A stretch of DNA of 64,000 nucleotides from Muribaculaceae bacterium Isolate-002 (NCI) (GTDB lineage Bacteria; Bacteroidota; Bacteroidia; Bacteroidales; Muribaculaceae), in NCBI GenBank assembly GCA_004102805.1, contig SCEG01000012.1:1-64000 (forward strand). The letters run 5' to 3'. Of this stretch, positions 31,929 through 42,244 are shown piece after piece; within the stretch, counting starts at the first letter, position 1; each line of letters starts with the position of its first letter. The position numbers were made by a program, and so were the translations under genes. The notes under the pieces were generated by a model that had not been told where the DNA came from, ran no database searches, and was given only the letters and a program-made list of their open reading frames with translations.

Positions 31929-33344
31929 TCAGAGCGCTACGCGATTGATTTGCTCGTCTGACGGCGTCGGGGTGACGGTGAGGAGCTGACGGATATCTGT
32001 CAGAATGTCGCGGAGGCCGCGGTTGATAAGGTGATAGCTGTTGTGACCGGTCGCGGTTGAGTGCAGCTTTTCAAGCCAGGTGTTGCAGAAATGCAGCGCT
32101 TCGTCATAGACATGCAGTTTGAGCAATATCGACACTATGACGGCTATGATGGGAAGTTCGGCCGGAGTCAGTACCGGTGATTTCAGGTTGTCAATCATAT
32201 AGTCGTAGGCCTCGCGGTAGCATCCGTTGTGGTAGAGAAGCTCGATAAACACCATTTTGCCTTGTGTCGACAGCGTATATGCCGACTGATACCAGCGCAG
32301 ATAGCCCAGAGCCGCGGCTTCGTTGCCGGTGCGGAACAATTCGCTTACATGCACTATGACCTCGTTTTCATCGGCGTCGGTGTTGGCGTAATAGTGCGAC
32401 AGGGTGTCGGCCGCCTCGTCGGGAAACGTGGTGAGCATCTCGCACAGCAGCGACGTGTCAGACGGGTCGGCCTGAAACAGACCGCGCACAAGCTCGGCGC
32501 ATTTCTGCGTGTCGCCTTTCAGACGGTAGGCCTCCAGCAGATTGCGGCGCGCGATGAAATATTCGCTGTCGACCGACAGTGCGTGCTGAAAGGCGTTGAT
32601 TGCCTCGTCGATGCGGTTGAGCTTGAGGTAGTTGTAGCCTTCGATGGTGAGCAGCTCCACATCGTCGGGTTCAAGTGCCTTGGCGTAGTCAAGCGATGCA
32701 AGCGACTCTTCATATTGTTCGCAGTTTGACTGCAGTTCGGCCATCAGTCCCCAGTAATCGGTGTTGAACGGGTCGAGCTCCGTAAGCTCTTCAAGCAGAG
32801 GCAGGGCTGAAGTCGACTGCGGCCGGTTTTCGGCCATGCGGGCGATTTCAAAAAGCAGAGTCGGCGCATATTCGCAGCGGTCGCGCACGCGGTCGATGTT
32901 TGCTGCAAGCCACTCTTCCTGTTCAAGGTGGCGTACGAGCGCGGCAAACTGTATTATCGACTCATCGTCGTCGAGACGAAACCGTTCGAGAAGCGACTCA
33001 AGTTCGCGTATGGCATCGTCGGCCGGATAGGGGGCGTTGGCCCGTATCCGCAATATCTCCCACATCACCGACGGATTGGAGCGCGGATGGTCGAGAATGA
33101 ACTGGCGCAACGGCTCGTTGCCCATTCCGGCAAGCCAGATGGCACGGCGCTCGAGCATTATTTCGCTGTCGGGGAAGAGTCTGTTGCCGAGAAGCAATGC
33201 TTCCAGACGTATGTAATCGTCGTGGACATCGCCGGCATAGTCAAAGATGTCGGCAAGGTCGCCCTCGTCGTAGTAGATTGATATGTCGTTGCCTGCGAGT
33301 TCGTCGCGAAATTTATTGTAAAGTTTCTCTAACTGATTGTCCAT
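31929..33344 (-). CDS. Cytoplasmic tetratricopeptide-repeat protein
   Basis: The 471-residue protein has no signal peptide and is rich in TPR-type helix pairs (GLMAELQSNCEQYEESLASL; EGYNYLKLNRIDEAINAFQHAL; LLEAYRLKGDTQKCAELVRGLF, each quoted in part or whole). It is very acidic in places. It probably scaffolds a protein complex, and no other domain is visible. A similar TPR protein upstream of glnS is common in Bacteroidales (recalled). The gene follows glnS by 142 bases, with a perfect 20-bp hairpin between them. Confidence 0.82.
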   Translation of the reverse strand: MDNQLEKLYNKFRDELAGNDISIYYDEGDLADIFDYAGDVHDDYIRLEALLLGNRLFPDSEIMLERRAIWLAGMGNEPLRQFILDHPRSNPSVMWEILRIRANAPYPADDAIRELESLLERFRLDDDESIIQFAALVRHLEQEEWLAANIDRVRDRCEYAPTLLFEIARMAENRPQSTSALPLLEELTELDPFNTDYWGLMAELQSNCEQYEESLASLDYAKALEPDDVELLTIEGYNYLKLNRIDEAINAFQHALSVDSEYFIARRNLLEAYRLKGDTQKCAELVRGLFQADPSDTSLLCEMLTTFPDEAADTLSHYYANTDADENEVIVHVSELFRTGNEAAALGYLRWYQSAYTLSTQGKMVFIELLYHNGCYREAYDYMIDNLKSPVLTPAELPIIAVIVSILLKLHVYDEALHFCNTWLEKLHSTATGHNSYHLINRGLRDILTDIRQLLTVTPTPSDEQINRVAL

Positions 33345-33415
33345 TACGTCTGCGGGTTGTTCAAGAAAACGGTTTTGTCTGACTCTGTTGTAGCCTGTCG
33401 GGAGGTAAATGATGC

Positions 33416-33460
33416 CGCTAACCTGTTTTGACGCCGGTGTGGCGTCAAAACAGGTTAGCG
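33416..33460. terminator. 20-bp perfect hairpin after glnS
   Basis: The 20 bases at 33416-33435 are the exact reverse complement of 33441-33460, loop GGTGT. It separates the glnS stop from the TPR gene. Confidence 0.8.
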
Positions 33461-33486
33461 ACGGAGTTATCTGTCAGTTGGCCGGG

Positions 33487-35220
33487 TTATTTTTTCTGCT
33501 CTTTCTCCCAGCTGTCCTTGAGTGCGATTGTGCGGTTGAAAATAAGATTGTCGGAGGTCGAGTCGAGGTCGGGAGTGAAATATCCGATGCGCTGGAACTG
33601 GAACTTTGTGCCGGGTGCGGCGTTTTGTGCCACAAACGGCTCGACTTTGATATTGTTTACAATCTGGAGCGAACCGGGATTGAGCATGTCGCGGAAGTCG
33701 CGGTCGGGTTCGGCGGCGGGATTTTCCACGTTGAAAAGGCGGTCGTACAGACGGGCTGTCGCATCAACCGCATGAGCTGCCGATACCCAGTGAAGTGTGC
33801 CTTTGACCTTGCGCTGGCTTCCGGGAAGTCCCGAACGCGTTTCGGGGTCGTATGTACAGTGTATTTCCGTGATATTGCCGTCGGCATCCTTTACCACATC
33901 TTCACACTTGATTATGTATGCGCCTTTGAGACGTACCTCTCCGCCGGGTGCCAGACGGAAGAATTTCTTCGGGGGATTTTCCATGAAGTCCTCGCGTTCG
34001 ATATAGATTTCGCGTGAGAACGGCATCTCATGTGTTCCCGAACCGGGCTGTTCGGGATTGTTTTCCATCTCCACGGTCTCCACCTTGTCCTCGGGATAGT
34101 TGGTGATGACCACTTTCACCGGATTGACTACGGCCATTACGCGGGTGGCGATGCTGTTGAGGTCTTCGCGCACGGCGTGCTCTAAGAGCGATACCGAGTT
34201 GAGCGCCTCATACTTGGTGTAGCCGATGCGCTCGATGAAGTTGCGTATCGACTGCGGAGTGAAGCCGCGGCGGCGCATACCCGAGATGGTCGGCATGCGG
34301 GGGTCGTCCCAGCCGGCCACGAGACCTTCCTTGACGAGCTGGAGGAGCTTGCGTTTCGACATCACGGTATACGTGAGGTTGAGGCGGTTGAACTCAATCT
34401 GGCGCGGGCGGTATGTCTCGTCGGCAAGCTCGTCGACAAAGTAGTCGTAGAGCGGACGGTGAGGCACGAATTCAAGCGTACATATCGAGTGAGTCACACC
34501 CTCGAAGTAGTCGCTCTGGCCGTGGGCGAAATCGTACATGGGATATACTTTCCACGTTGTGCCGGTGCGGTGGTGCGGGTGCTTGATGATACGGTACATG
34601 ATGGGGTCACGGAAGTGCATGTTGGACGACGCCATGTCGATTTTGGCGCGGAGCACTCGTGCGCCCTCCTCAAATTCGCCGGCGTTCATGCGCATGAACA
34701 GGTCGAGGTTCTCCTCGGGAGTACGGTTGCGGTAGGGGCTCTCGGTACCCGGCGTGGTGGGAGTGCCTTTCTGTGCGGCTATCTCCTCCGATGTCTGGTC
34801 GTCGACGTAAGCCTTGCCTTCCTTAATCAGACGTACGGCGAGGTCGAAAAGCTGGGGGAAATAGTCCGACGCGTAATATTCGCGGTCGCCCCAGTCGAAA
34901 CCGAGCCATTTGATGTCCTCCTTGATAGAGTCGACATATTCAACATCCTCCTTTACGGGGTTGGTGTCGTCGAAACGCAGATTGCATGTTCCTCCGAATT
35001 TTTCGGCAATGCCGAAGTCCATGCAGATGGCCTTGGCGTGTCCGATATGCAGATAACCGTTGGGCTCCGGCGGGAAACGGGTGTTGAGTCTACCTCCGTT
35101 TTTGCCGGCCTGCAGGTCGTCATATACGAGCTGTTCTACAAAGTTGTAGCCTTTAGAGTTTTGATTGTCAGCGTTTTGGGTTTCGTTTAGCTGATTGTTG
35201 TTATCCTTTGTTTCCGCCAT
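33487..35220 (-). CDS. glnS: Glutaminyl-tRNA synthetase
   Basis: GlnS charges tRNA-Gln directly. The 577-residue class I synthetase has the HIGH motif in [20 protein letters not shown] (about residues 51-70), the [11 protein letters not shown] (KMSKS-like) motif near residue 287 and the C-terminal beta-barrel anticodon domain (about 350-570). A charged N-terminal tail of about 25 residues (Asn/Gln-rich) precedes the catalytic domain. It is preceded by a -7-like TAAATTTG on the minus strand (35268-35261). Confidence 0.98.
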   Translation of the reverse strand: MAETKDNNNQLNETQNADNQNSKGYNFVEQLVYDDLQAGKNGGRLNTRFPPEPNGYLHIGHAKAICMDFGIAEKFGGTCNLRFDDTNPVKEDVEYVDSIKEDIKWLGFDWGDREYYASDYFPQLFDLAVRLIKEGKAYVDDQTSEEIAAQKGTPTTPGTESPYRNRTPEENLDLFMRMNAGEFEEGARVLRAKIDMASSNMHFRDPIMYRIIKHPHHRTGTTWKVYPMYDFAHGQSDYFEGVTHSICTLEFVPHRPLYDYFVDELADETYRPRQIEFNRLNLTYTVMSKRKLLQLVKEGLVAGWDDPRMPTISGMRRRGFTPQSIRNFIERIGYTKYEALNSVSLLEHAVREDLNSIATRVMAVVNPVKVVITNYPEDKVETVEMENNPEQPGSGTHEMPFSREIYIEREDFMENPPKKFFRLAPGGEVRLKGAYIIKCEDVVKDADGNITEIHCTYDPETRSGLPGSQRKVKGTLHWVSAAHAVDATARLYDRLFNVENPAAEPDRDFRDMLNPGSLQIVNNIKVEPFVAQNAAPGTKFQFQRIGYFTPDLDSTSDNLIFNRTIALKDSWEKEQKK

Positions 35221-35473
35221 CTTGGTTAGAAATTTTTTTAATTGACTGATTTTGAAAATGCAAATTTAAAGAATATCTGCAAAAATCCACCGATTGAATA
35301 CGCTTTTTTTGCATTATTGTTAAAAATACTTAGTAAAACGGGATTAATGGCGCAATGTTGGGTGAAATATTGAAAGAAAGCGTTAAATTTGTCACAAATA
35401 TCCGCGTCTTAGCGGCGCGATGACCGGAATGTAATTCCGGAGTATTGAATATCAGGAATATAAATAATTCATC

Positions 35474-36844
35474 ATGCAATTGTCTTTTATCAGGAAATAT
35501 GCACTCGGAGCGGCCGCTGTAGTGACAGTGGCTCTGGCTGCAACGTCACAGAACAATATCGTCGAAGAGGTGGCGTGGGTGGTCGGAGACCAGCCCATAT
35601 ATAAATCGCAGATCGAGGAAACCTACCAGCAGATGCGCTATGAGCGTGTGCCTATAAACGGCGACCCCTACTGCGTGATTCCCGAGCAGCTTGCGATTGA
35701 GAAGCTTTATCTGCATCAGGCCGAGATAGATACCGTGGAGGTGCAGGACGCCATGGTATCGCAGCAGGTAGAGGCCCGCATCAACATGCTCATCGAGAAC
35801 ATCGGTTCGAAGGAGAAAATCGAGGAATATTTCCGCAAGCCGCTGCCCGAATTCCGTGAGCAGCTCGCGCAGACAATACGCGACAACTACCGCATAATGC
35901 AGGTTCAGGACAATATCACAAGCGATATCAAGACCACTCCGTCTGACATACGCCGCTATTTCAGCGACCTTCCCGAAGACTCCATTCCTATGGTGCCGCT
36001 TCAGGTCGAGACTCAGATAATGACGCTAAATCCGGAAATTCCGCGTGCCGAGATAGAGGATGTGAAAGCCCGTCTGCGTGACTTTACCGATCAGGTGAAC
36101 CGTGGCGAGAATCCTTTTTCGACTCTCGCTATCCTGTATTCGGAGGACGAAGGAACCGCGCGTCGCGGCGGTGAGACCGGACTGCTCGGCAGAGCACAGC
36201 TCGAGTCGGAATATGCGGCAGTCGCTTTCAACCTCAATGACCCCAAGAAGGTGTCGAAAATCGTAGAGACTCAATATGGCTTCCATATCATACAGCTGAT
36301 TGAAAAGCGCGGCGACCGCATCAACACCCGTCATATCCTGCTGCGTCCGAAAGTCTCTGACGCCGACCTCACGAAGGCAATCAACCGGCTCGACTCAATA
36401 CGCACCGATATAATGGACAAAAAGTTCACCTTCGAGGATGCCACCGCCTATCTGTCGCAGGACAAGGATACGCGCAACAACCGTGGCGTGATGGTAAACG
36501 GCCAGAACGGTTCGCGCTTCGAGATGAGCGAGCTTCCCGCCGAGGTGGCAAAAGTGGTCGATAAACTGGAACCCGGTGAGATTTCCGAGCCGTTTATTAT
36601 GATTGACCCCGCCCGCAACTGCGAAGTGGTGGCTATCGTCAAGCTCACCAACCGCATTCCCGCCCATAGGGCAAATATGTCCGATGACTATCAGCTTATA
36701 AAAGGAATGTGCGAGTCGTCGCTCAAAAAGAAAAAACTTACCGACTGGCTCGACAAAAAAATCAATGACACTTACGTGCGTATCGAAGATGGCTGGGACA
36801 ACTGCGAATTTACGCACAAGGGCTGGCTTAAATTGAAACGATAA
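35474..36844 (+). CDS. SurA-like periplasmic peptidylprolyl isomerase
   Basis: The 456-residue protein has a signal peptide (about 1-26), an N-terminal SurA-like chaperone part (about 30-170, VAWVVGDQPIYKSQIEETYQQMRYE, in part), and two parvulin modules (about 175-278, TLAILYSEDEGTARRGGETGLLG, in part, ending QYGFHIIQLIEKRGD; about 280-390, RHILLRPKVSDADLTKAI). It should fold and escort outer-membrane proteins. The OstA-like gene follows by 49 bases, which makes this an envelope-biogenesis operon. A -7-like TAAATTTG (35384-35391) is the likely promoter. Confidence 0.93.
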   Translation: MQLSFIRKYALGAAAVVTVALAATSQNNIVEEVAWVVGDQPIYKSQIEETYQQMRYERVPINGDPYCVIPEQLAIEKLYLHQAEIDTVEVQDAMVSQQVEARINMLIENIGSKEKIEEYFRKPLPEFREQLAQTIRDNYRIMQVQDNITSDIKTTPSDIRRYFSDLPEDSIPMVPLQVETQIMTLNPEIPRAEIEDVKARLRDFTDQVNRGENPFSTLAILYSEDEGTARRGGETGLLGRAQLESEYAAVAFNLNDPKKVSKIVETQYGFHIIQLIEKRGDRINTRHILLRPKVSDADLTKAINRLDSIRTDIMDKKFTFEDATAYLSQDKDTRNNRGVMVNGQNGSRFEMSELPAEVAKVVDKLEPGEISEPFIMIDPARNCEVVAIVKLTNRIPAHRANMSDDYQLIKGMCESSLKKKKLTDWLDKKINDTYVRIEDGWDNCEFTHKGWLKLKR

Positions 36845-36893
36845 CCCAAATCGCTCCGCACAAAGGCATAGTGCGGAGCCATAATCGATTGCG

Positions 36894-38939
36894 ATGACAA
36901 AGCGTCCCGTACCCATACTTCTTTTTATTCTGGCATTAGTCCTGACAGCGATTGTCAGTCCGTCACGCGCGCAGAATGCCAGGCGCGACACTACCCCGAT
37001 TGTGCCGGTCATACCGTCGGCCGACCACAGTAATCCGGACCGGGTGTTTCTTGAGCATGCCGACCGGCTGCTGTCGAAACCGGGCATAAACTATCAGATA
37101 CTTGTAGGCGACGTGCGCTTCCGCCGCGGAGGCATGTATATGTATTGCGACAGCGCCCATTTCAGCGAAGTCACCGGCAATTTCGACGCGTTCGGCAACG
37201 TGCGCATGGAGCAGGGCGACACATTGTTCATCTATGCCGACCAGCTTGCCTACGAAGACTCCTTGAAGCTCGCCGTGCTCTATGCCGACGACGGCAGGAA
37301 AGTGCGTCTTATCAACCGCGACGTGACACTCGAGACTCCCGTGTTCAACTACGATATGGGCATAGACCTCGGTTACTACGAGCATGTCGGAGGCAAGCTC
37401 TTCGACTCGCTCAACACCCTGACATCGCTCAACGGCGAATACAATCCCACCTCAAAGGAGGCTATCTTCACAGGCAATGTGCATCTTTTAAGCCGCAACA
37501 ACAATGACGGCGACACTCTCGAGATATACACCACCAATCTCTATTACAACACCTTGACGCACATAGCGCGTATGGACGACGAGTCGACCGTGCGCAACGT
37601 CGACGGTATCATCTACACCTCGGAAGGGGAGTACAATACCGACTCGATGACCACGCGTCTGTTCAGCCGCTCGACAGTCGTGTCGACGATGGAAAGCAGC
37701 CGCGGCACCACCCTTACCGCCGATACCATCTATTTTGACCGCCGTCTCGGACAGGGCGAAGCATTCGGCAACATGATAATGACCGATACCATCAACAAGA
37801 TGATAATGGAGGGTGACTATGGCTATTTCGACCAGATGATTGACAGCGCGTTTGTCACCGGTCGTGCACGTGTCATACAGTACCGCCCGGTCGGCGACGG
37901 CGATTTCGACCCCGACAAGGTCGATACGCTCTATGTCAACGACACGTTTACGCGCTCAATCGAGACCATCTATCTCCATGGCGACACTATCCGCGCTTTC
38001 CGCAATATCATACAGCGTAACGACACCATATATACCGAACTCGCACAGCCCGCGCCGGCCGATACGCTCGCGGCTGCCGACATACAGCCGGTAGATGCAG
38101 GCGCCGTCGCCGATTCAATCAAGGCGTCAGATAATGCTGCGTCCTCGTCTGCAACGCCGTTTAAGGTAGAGGAGGTGTCGGATACCATACGCTATGTCGT
38201 GGCCGCCCCGCATGTGAAATTCTACCGTAAGGATATGCAGGGTCTCTGCGATTCGCTTACTTATGTATCGGCCGATACGATGGTCCACATGAATTACAAT
38301 CCTATAGTGTGGAGCGACAACAGGCAGATTTCAGGCGATGTCATACAGATACATCTACGAGAGGCTGTAACGTATGACGCCGATTCTGTGGCAAAATCAC
38401 GCATGATGCTCGACCGTGCCTACATTCCGTCGGCAGGATTTATGGCCGAATTGATAGAGGACGGCTATTACAACCAGTTGAGCGGAAAGGAGATGATAGC
38501 GCAGTTTACAGAAGGTGCCCTGAGCCATCTCGATGTCAACGGCAATGTGCTGGCTATCAACTTCCCGGAGGAAAATGACTCTACCATCAATAAAGTGTGG
38601 AATATCGAAAGCTCTTTCCTTGCCGCCGATTTCAAGGATAATGCGATATCGCATCTGAAATTATGGTCGGAAACCAGCGGTACGGGAACACCACTCTATC
38701 TTGCCAAAAAATCGCTCTTTTTCCTTCCGACATTCAAGTGGTACGGCGAACACCGACCCCTCAATCCGGATGATATCTTTGATTTCCCCGACAGTCTGCA
38801 GGCTATTTTTGATGCAGCGCGTAGCCGGGGACGCTCGTCGGCAAAGACGGCATCGCCCTTGTTGCCGTCTCCGGCATCGCAATCGACTCCGCTGATGGCT
38901 CCCGAAGCCATAATGCACAAAGAAACGACACAGGAATAA
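36894..38939 (+). CDS. OstA/LptA-like organic solvent tolerance protein
   Basis: The 681-residue protein has a signal peptide (about 1-26) and OstA-like_N/LptA-type beta-jellyroll repeats (VLVGDVRFRRGGMYMYCDSA type near residues 60-80; GNVRMEQGDTLFIYADQLAYEDS, in part; HVGGKLFDSLNTLTSLNGEYN, in part). The C-terminal third is low-complexity and acid rich, and ends in Ser/Pro-rich sequence. It is probably the periplasmic bridge or partner of LPS transport to the outer membrane. At 681 residues it is longer than LptA alone (about 180). The start follows the PPIase by 49 bases, and the M18 peptidase begins 16 bases after its stop. Confidence 0.88.
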   Translation: MTKRPVPILLFILALVLTAIVSPSRAQNARRDTTPIVPVIPSADHSNPDRVFLEHADRLLSKPGINYQILVGDVRFRRGGMYMYCDSAHFSEVTGNFDAFGNVRMEQGDTLFIYADQLAYEDSLKLAVLYADDGRKVRLINRDVTLETPVFNYDMGIDLGYYEHVGGKLFDSLNTLTSLNGEYNPTSKEAIFTGNVHLLSRNNNDGDTLEIYTTNLYYNTLTHIARMDDESTVRNVDGIIYTSEGEYNTDSMTTRLFSRSTVVSTMESSRGTTLTADTIYFDRRLGQGEAFGNMIMTDTINKMIMEGDYGYFDQMIDSAFVTGRARVIQYRPVGDGDFDPDKVDTLYVNDTFTRSIETIYLHGDTIRAFRNIIQRNDTIYTELAQPAPADTLAAADIQPVDAGAVADSIKASDNAASSSATPFKVEEVSDTIRYVVAAPHVKFYRKDMQGLCDSLTYVSADTMVHMNYNPIVWSDNRQISGDVIQIHLREAVTYDADSVAKSRMMLDRAYIPSAGFMAELIEDGYYNQLSGKEMIAQFTEGALSHLDVNGNVLAINFPEENDSTINKVWNIESSFLAADFKDNAISHLKLWSETSGTGTPLYLAKKSLFFLPTFKWYGEHRPLNPDDIFDFPDSLQAIFDAARSRGRSSAKTASPLLPSPASQSTPLMAPEAIMHKETTQE

Positions 38940-38955
38940 ACCCTATACATATATC

Positions 38956-40260
38956 ATGGAAACATCTGCTTCGCATCAGGTAGAAAGCCTGATGAAATTT
39001 CTTGACAACTCACCTTGCAATTTCTATGCCGCGGCCAACGTGGCAAATATGCTTGACGATGCCGGATTCACGCGTCTGGACGCTTCCGACAGATGGACGC
39101 TCGAGCGTGGCGGCAAATATTATGTGATGAAAAACGGTTCGGCGGTGTTCGCATTCTGTATCGGCACCGGCGAGGCGCACGCAGGTTATAAGATAATCAC
39201 TGCCCACAGCGATTCTCCCGGCTTCCGCATAAAGCCCCATGCCGGTATGGTGTGCGACGGCGGCATCATCAAACTAAATACCGAAGTGTACGGAGGCCCG
39301 ATACTCTATACGTGGTTCGACCGTCCTCTTTCGGTGGCCGGACGTGTGATACTCCGCAGTGACGACCCGTTGCATCCCCGTGCCGAGCTTGTCAATTTCC
39401 GTCGTCCGATTCTCACTATCCCGCATCTCGCCATTCATTTCAACCGCAATGTCAACGACGGCAACAAGCTGTCGAAGCAGAAAGACATGCTCCCCGTGAT
39501 AGCGCAGGTGAGCGAACCGCTCGAGGCCGGAAATTTCATGCTCGAGGCTGTTGCGCGCGAACTTGGCGTGGACGTGAAGGATATACTTGACTTCGACCTC
39601 ACGCTTTATGATGTCACTCCGGCTATGACAGTAGGATATAACGACGAGTTCATCACCTCGGGCCGTATCGACGACCTGTCGATGGTACACGCCGCGGTCA
39701 GCGCTCTTGTGGCGCAATGCGATGCTCCCTCGGCCATGACACGCGTGGTGGCGGTGTTTGACAACGAGGAGACGGGCAGCGGCACGAAGCAGGGCGCAGC
39801 TTCGCCGGTGCTCTACAATATACTCTCACGCGTAAACGACGCACTCGGAGGTGACAACGAGTCGCTGCTGCGTGCGGTCGCCAACTCGTTCATGGTATCG
39901 GCCGACAATGCCCATGGCGTGCATCCCAACTATGCCGAGAAGCACGACCCTACAAACCATCCCGTGCTTGGAGGCGGCCCGGTAATCAAAATCAATGCCA
40001 ACTGCAAGTATATGACCGATGCCGACAGTGCCGCCGTATTCCGGACTATCTGCGAGGATGCCGGCGTTCCGTTCCAGTATTTCGTCAACCACAGCGACGT
40101 AGCCGGCGGTTCCACGCTCGGCAATATCCTGACGTCGCAGCTCGATATCCGCGGTGTCGATATGGGTGCCGCGCAGTGGGCTATGCACTCCGTCCGCGAG
40201 ACAGCCTCCGTCCGCGACCACGAATACATCATCAAAGCCTTCACCCAATTCTTCAAGTAG
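38956..40260 (+). CDS. M18 family aminopeptidase
   Basis: The 434-residue protein is a dinuclear-metal aspartyl-type aminopeptidase. Metal ligands appear in TAHSDSPGFRIKP (His), DNEETGSGTKQGA (Glu pair, about residues 270-282) and the C-terminal VNHSDVAGGSTLGNI (His). The substrate loop HGVHPNYAEKHDPTNHP is a family signature. It removes N-terminal Asp/Glu or other residues from peptides in the cytoplasm. The gene is the third of a likely operon with the PPIase and OstA-like genes, though function is unrelated to them. Confidence 0.93.
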   Translation: METSASHQVESLMKFLDNSPCNFYAAANVANMLDDAGFTRLDASDRWTLERGGKYYVMKNGSAVFAFCIGTGEAHAGYKIITAHSDSPGFRIKPHAGMVCDGGIIKLNTEVYGGPILYTWFDRPLSVAGRVILRSDDPLHPRAELVNFRRPILTIPHLAIHFNRNVNDGNKLSKQKDMLPVIAQVSEPLEAGNFMLEAVARELGVDVKDILDFDLTLYDVTPAMTVGYNDEFITSGRIDDLSMVHAAVSALVAQCDAPSAMTRVVAVFDNEETGSGTKQGAASPVLYNILSRVNDALGGDNESLLRAVANSFMVSADNAHGVHPNYAEKHDPTNHPVLGGGPVIKINANCKYMTDADSAAVFRTICEDAGVPFQYFVNHSDVAGGSTLGNILTSQLDIRGVDMGAAQWAMHSVRETASVRDHEYIIKAFTQFFK

Positions 40261-40287
40261 AAGCCTGTCGGCCAATACTGATACGCA

Positions 40288-40331
40288 AAAAGCCGTAGTG
40301 ACGGACAATATGCCTCGTGACTACGGCTTTT
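40288..40331. terminator. Hairpin between converging M18 peptidase and fmt
   Basis: AAAAGCCGTAGT (40288-40299) and ACTACGGCTTTT (40320-40331) are inverted copies, with a partly paired loop. The A/T ends give a T run in both directions. Confidence 0.75.
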
Positions 40332-40384
40332 GGTATATTATGACGTGTACTCTGTGCGCGGATAAAATCTGTAAGCCGGTTTTG

Positions 40385-41329
40385 CTACAGTCTGGCTCCG
40401 CGGAGGAATTCACCGGCTTCCATGCGGCGTTTACCGGCGGGCTGCAGCGACAGGATTTCTACCGCGCGGTCGGCGGCTCCGAGGTAGAGGTGTCCGTCGT
40501 GGGTGTAAACTTTGCCTTGTTGTTCAGCAGGTGTGGTCGTCGGTGCCGGTTTTGTTTCGAATATCTTGGCGGTGACTGTGGTGCCGTCGGCGAGTGTGAT
40601 GTCAATCCAGGCGCCGGGGTAGGGTGAGAGTCCGCGCACGAGGTTATGGACTTCGGCGGCGGTGCGTGAAAGGTCGATATGGCAGGTGTCACGGAATATC
40701 TTCGGAGCAGGTGTCGGTTCGATGCCCTCAAATCGGCTCTGAGGTATCGCCGTGACAGCATCGTCGAGTATGGCGTTGACGGTGTCGAGTGTGAGCTGTG
40801 CGCCGAGATGCATCAGGCGGTCATGCACGGAGCCTACATTTTCGTTGTCGTCAATAGTGATGCTCTGCTGCTGGATGACATCGCCGGTGTCAATCTCATG
40901 CTTGAGAAAGAATGTGGTGACGCCGGTTTCTTTTTCGCCGTTTATCACGGCCCAGTTGATGGGCGCGGCTCCACGGTATTTCGGAAGAAGCGAGGCGTGG
41001 AGGTTGAAAGTGCCGAGTCGCGGCATCTGCCACACCACCTCTGGAAGCATTCGGAATGCTATTACGATAAAAAGATCGGCATTGAGGCTGCGGAGTTCGT
41101 TGACAAATGTCTCGTCCTTCAGCTTTTCGGGCTGAAGTAGATGCAGACCATGCTCAACTGCATATTGCTTTACCGCAGACTGGAGCATCTTGTGTCCGCG
41201 TCCGGCCGGCTTGTCGGTAGCCGTAACAACGCCTACTATGTTGAAATCGTTTTTTACGAGCAGATCAAGGCTCTCGACCGCGAAGTCGGGAGTGCCGAGA
41301 AATACTATTCTGAGATCTTCTTTTTTCAT
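40385..41329 (-). CDS. fmt: Methionyl-tRNA formyltransferase
   Basis: Fmt formylates initiator Met-tRNA. The 314-residue protein has IVFLGTPDFAVESLDLLV at its start, FNLHASLLPKYRGAAPINWA (about 113-132) with the catalytic Asn/His, and the C-terminal OB-fold domain (about 210-310, HNLVRGLSPYPGAWI). The start was moved 25 codons inward from the longest frame, because the extension runs into the repeat at 41358-41419; MKKEDLRIVFLG is the normal N-terminus. It lies downstream of rluA-type gene on the same strand. Confidence 0.97.
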   Translation of the reverse strand: MKKEDLRIVFLGTPDFAVESLDLLVKNDFNIVGVVTATDKPAGRGHKMLQSAVKQYAVEHGLHLLQPEKLKDETFVNELRSLNADLFIVIAFRMLPEVVWQMPRLGTFNLHASLLPKYRGAAPINWAVINGEKETGVTTFFLKHEIDTGDVIQQQSITIDDNENVGSVHDRLMHLGAQLTLDTVNAILDDAVTAIPQSRFEGIEPTPAPKIFRDTCHIDLSRTAAEVHNLVRGLSPYPGAWIDITLADGTTVTAKIFETKPAPTTTPAEQQGKVYTHDGHLYLGAADRAVEILSLQPAGKRRMEAGEFLRGARL

Positions 41330-41357
41330 GCACTGTGCGATTAGTTGTGTTTGTCCG

Positions 41358-41419
41358 GTAGGGACGCACGGCTCGTGCGCCCACATCATGATTTTCTGAC
41401 GCACGAACCGTGCGTCCCT
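41358..41419. repeat. Palindromic dispersed repeat between rluA-type gene and fmt
   Basis: Arms AGGGACGCACGG-C-TCGTGCG (41360-41379) and CGCACGA-A-CCGTGCGTCCCT (41400-41419) pair except for a single C/A apposition, with a 20-base loop. One arm, GTAGGGACGCACGG (41358-41371), also occurs inverted at 5162-5175. The element resembles the REP-type extragenic palindromes of many bacteria. Confidence 0.65.
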
Positions 41420-41466
41420 GCTATTTGGAGGCTATGCAACACCCTCCGCCAATTATGACATTACTG

Positions 41467-42141
41467 TCAGCCTAGGGTGAGTATTTCCCAAAGCGGTTCG
41501 TCAGCGGGGAGTGGTGCCTCCACACATATCGGTTGTTTCGACACCGGATGGATAAATTCAATCTTGCGGGCCAGCAGCGATATGCCGCCGTTGGGATTGC
41601 TGCGCTTGTCGCCGTATTTGAGGTCGCCTTTGATAGGACATCCTATGGCCGACAGCTGCACGCGTATCTGGTGCTTGCGGCCGGTCAGCAGATTGACCTC
41701 GATGAGGTTGTAACGGTCGGACTTGCCGATGAGACGGTAGCGCAGACGGGCTTCCTTGGCATTTGGCCGTGGCGATGTGTAGGCATACGACTTGTTGGTG
41801 CGCTCCACGGTCGTGATATAGTGGGTGAGTTCACCTTCGGGCTGCTGCGGAGTGCTGCGAGATATGGCCCAGTAGGTCTTGTGCACGTCGCCGTTGCGAA
41901 ACATCTCGTTGAGTCGTGTGAGAGCCTTCGATGTCTTTGCAAACACGACAAGACCTGCCACGGGACGGTCGAGACGATGTGTGACCCCGACAAACACATT
42001 GCCCGGTTTGGCGTATTTCTCCTTGAGCCACTGCTTGACAGTCTCGCTCAATGGCGTGTCGCCTGTCTTGTCGCCCTGCACGATTTCGCCAATAGCTTTG
42101 TTGACTATGATGATATGGTTGTCTTCGTAGACTACCTCCAT
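41467..42141 (-). CDS. RluA family pseudouridine synthase
   Basis: The 224-residue protein has the catalytic motif HRLDRPVAGLVVFAKTSKAL (catalytic Asp in RLDR), then TGRKHQIRVQL and IKGDLKYG. It lacks the N-terminal S4 domain, as in the single-domain RluA-like and TruC-type enzymes. It converts uridine to pseudouridine in 23S rRNA or tRNA; the site is not predictable. It precedes fmt on the minus strand, with the palindromic repeat between them. Confidence 0.93.
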   Translation of the reverse strand: MEVVYEDNHIIIVNKAIGEIVQGDKTGDTPLSETVKQWLKEKYAKPGNVFVGVTHRLDRPVAGLVVFAKTSKALTRLNEMFRNGDVHKTYWAISRSTPQQPEGELTHYITTVERTNKSYAYTSPRPNAKEARLRYRLIGKSDRYNLIEVNLLTGRKHQIRVQLSAIGCPIKGDLKYGDKRSNPNGGISLLARKIEFIHPVSKQPICVEAPLPADEPLWEILTLG

Positions 42142-42183
42142 GTTGAGTAACAGTTTAATGACTTGATATTGCCATAATTATAA

Positions 42184-42222
42184 GGTGTGTCACAATGTCA
42201 GTTGACGGCATTATGACACACC
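42184..42222. terminator. Hairpin after the phosphosugar mutase gene
   Basis: GGTGTGTCA (42184-42192) pairs with TGACACACC (42214-42222), extended inward by AATG/CATT with one mismatch. It should end the mutase transcript ahead of the rluA-type gene. Confidence 0.65.
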
Positions 42223-42244
42223 ATATTATTTAGTTTGCGGGTTA

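Noticed and set aside
28439-33344. TPR repeats considered as possible DNA repeats or a CRISPR-like array
   Set aside because: Repetition is only at protein level; no conserved DNA direct repeats with spacers are visible.
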